Assembly (NCBI GenBank): GCA_022779305.1
Contig: JALFSW010000042.1
Location: 62,001 to 126,000, forward strand
Direction of reading: 5' to 3'
DNA from: Prevotella sp.
Lineage (GTDB): Bacteria; Bacteroidota; Bacteroidia; Bacteroidales; Bacteroidaceae
Length of the DNA: 64,000 nt
Every line of letters begins with the position of its first letter. Positions within the stretch are counted from its first letter, which is position 1. Shown one piece after another: positions 63,827 to 64,000 of the stretch. The notes below the pieces were generated by a model, which saw nothing but the letters and a program-made list of their open reading frames with translations, did not search any database and had not been told where the DNA came from. The translations under genes and the position numbers were made by a program.

Positions 63827-64000
63827 CTACTTCTTCTCTTTTTCCTCGTTCCTTTGGCTGTTGAACTCAAACGAGAGTTTTGCCATCTGCCCGAAACTGT
63901 CCTCCACATACACGTCAATCGTCTGGCGATCAGTAGAGAGTGAGGTATAGTACAGGCGGAACACATCTTTCGTGAGCGGATAGCGGTCGTTGGGCTTGAA
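63827..64000 (-). CDS. TraQ-like conjugal transfer protein (DUF3872), C-terminal part
   Basis: 57 residues of the C-terminus plus the stop at 63827; the rest runs off the window. The sequence FKPNDRYPLTKDVFRLYYTS followed by STDRQTIDVYVEDSFGQ matches the C-terminal region of TraQ/DUF3872 of CTnDOT-like elements. In those elements traQ closes the transfer operon, so the mating-pair genes should lie to the right, running leftward to it. Confidence 0.82.
   Translation of the reverse strand, partial: FKPNDRYPLTKDVFRLYYTSLSTDRQTIDVYVEDSFGQMAKLSFEFNSQRNEEKEKK

Larger units (their letters stand above)
57115..64000 (+). mobile_element. Integrative conjugative element, left part (CTnDOT-like)
   Basis: The tRNA-Met is followed directly by a tyrosine recombinase and then by typical Bacteroidales ICE genes (DUF1896, PcfK, PcfJ, TraQ). 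The 3' tRNA end that should be duplicated (GGTTCAAGCCCAGGCTGGTC) is seen only once, so the right end lies beyond the window. Confidence 0.8.

Noticed and set aside
57189-64000. Second copy of the tRNA 3' end (right attachment site)
   Set aside because: No matching sequence seen in the remaining 6.8 kb, so the element must continue past the window.

Overview
The window looks like a chromosomal segment of a Bacteroidales bacterium, most likely Prevotellaceae. The evidence is the many TAnnTTTG promoter boxes with little Shine-Dalgarno signal, OMP_b-brl_3 and T9SS-like secreted proteins, the long (plant/Chlamydia-type) IspG, purE next to ispG, three FKBP paralogues in a row, DUF5672 and DUF4254 genes, and a CTnDOT-type conjugative element at the right end. 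Species cannot be named from sequence reading alone.

Layout. 1-7,350: end of a TonB-receptor-like barrel, leuS, a secreted beta-helix protein, pncB. 7,550-16,950 (minus strand): glycosyltransferases, DUF5672, an LpxL-like acyltransferase, metG, a lipoprotein, rnr. 17,000-26,450 (plus strand, except a cobB-glutathione peroxidase pair): NAD-dependent epimerase, PAP2 enzyme, secreted GH2 hydrolase, tRNA-Gln, three FKBP isomerases. 26,500-33,500 (minus): LTA-synthase-like sulfatase, CYTH protein with an unlisted 46-aa membrane protein, prfB, acyl-CoA ligase, acyltransferase. 33,700-36,100 (plus): a GtrB-like and GT-C-like pair. 36,250-40,500 (minus): cysS, mutS. 41,000-44,200 (plus): three related small secreted proteins and a Nim-like flavoprotein. 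44,600-51,350 (minus): ispG, purE, PAP2-like, rpoN, GT9, DUF4254. 52,200-55,000 (plus): acpP-fabF-rnc. 55,150-56,950 (minus): CPBP protease, ribF. 57,115 to the end: tRNA-Met followed by the left part of an integrative conjugative element (ICE): integrase, DUF1896, PcfK, truncated PcfJ, CPBP, HU, Cdd1-like, VOC and the end of traQ.

The host genes are mostly housekeeping (translation, repair, lipid and isoprenoid synthesis) mixed with envelope glycan and lipid genes. The most unusual content lies between genes. Four families of dispersed repeats occur: A, about 195 bp, six copies, terminal inverted repeats and foldable along its whole length; B, short palindromic modules of GAGGCTyACTT type; C, ends in TTCTAAAAA / AGAACCTGCCTAAA; D, two copies. 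One A copy carries its central segment inverted relative to its arms. The acpP-fabF gap holds two strong interleaved inverted repeats that would form a pseudoknot just ahead of the fabF-rnc operon.

The ICE is mosaic: an AT-rich CPBP gene abuts a truncated pcfJ, the HU gene is visibly GC-rich, and a long imperfect hairpin with no credible ORF precedes the small accessory genes. Its far end and attachment repeat lie outside the window.
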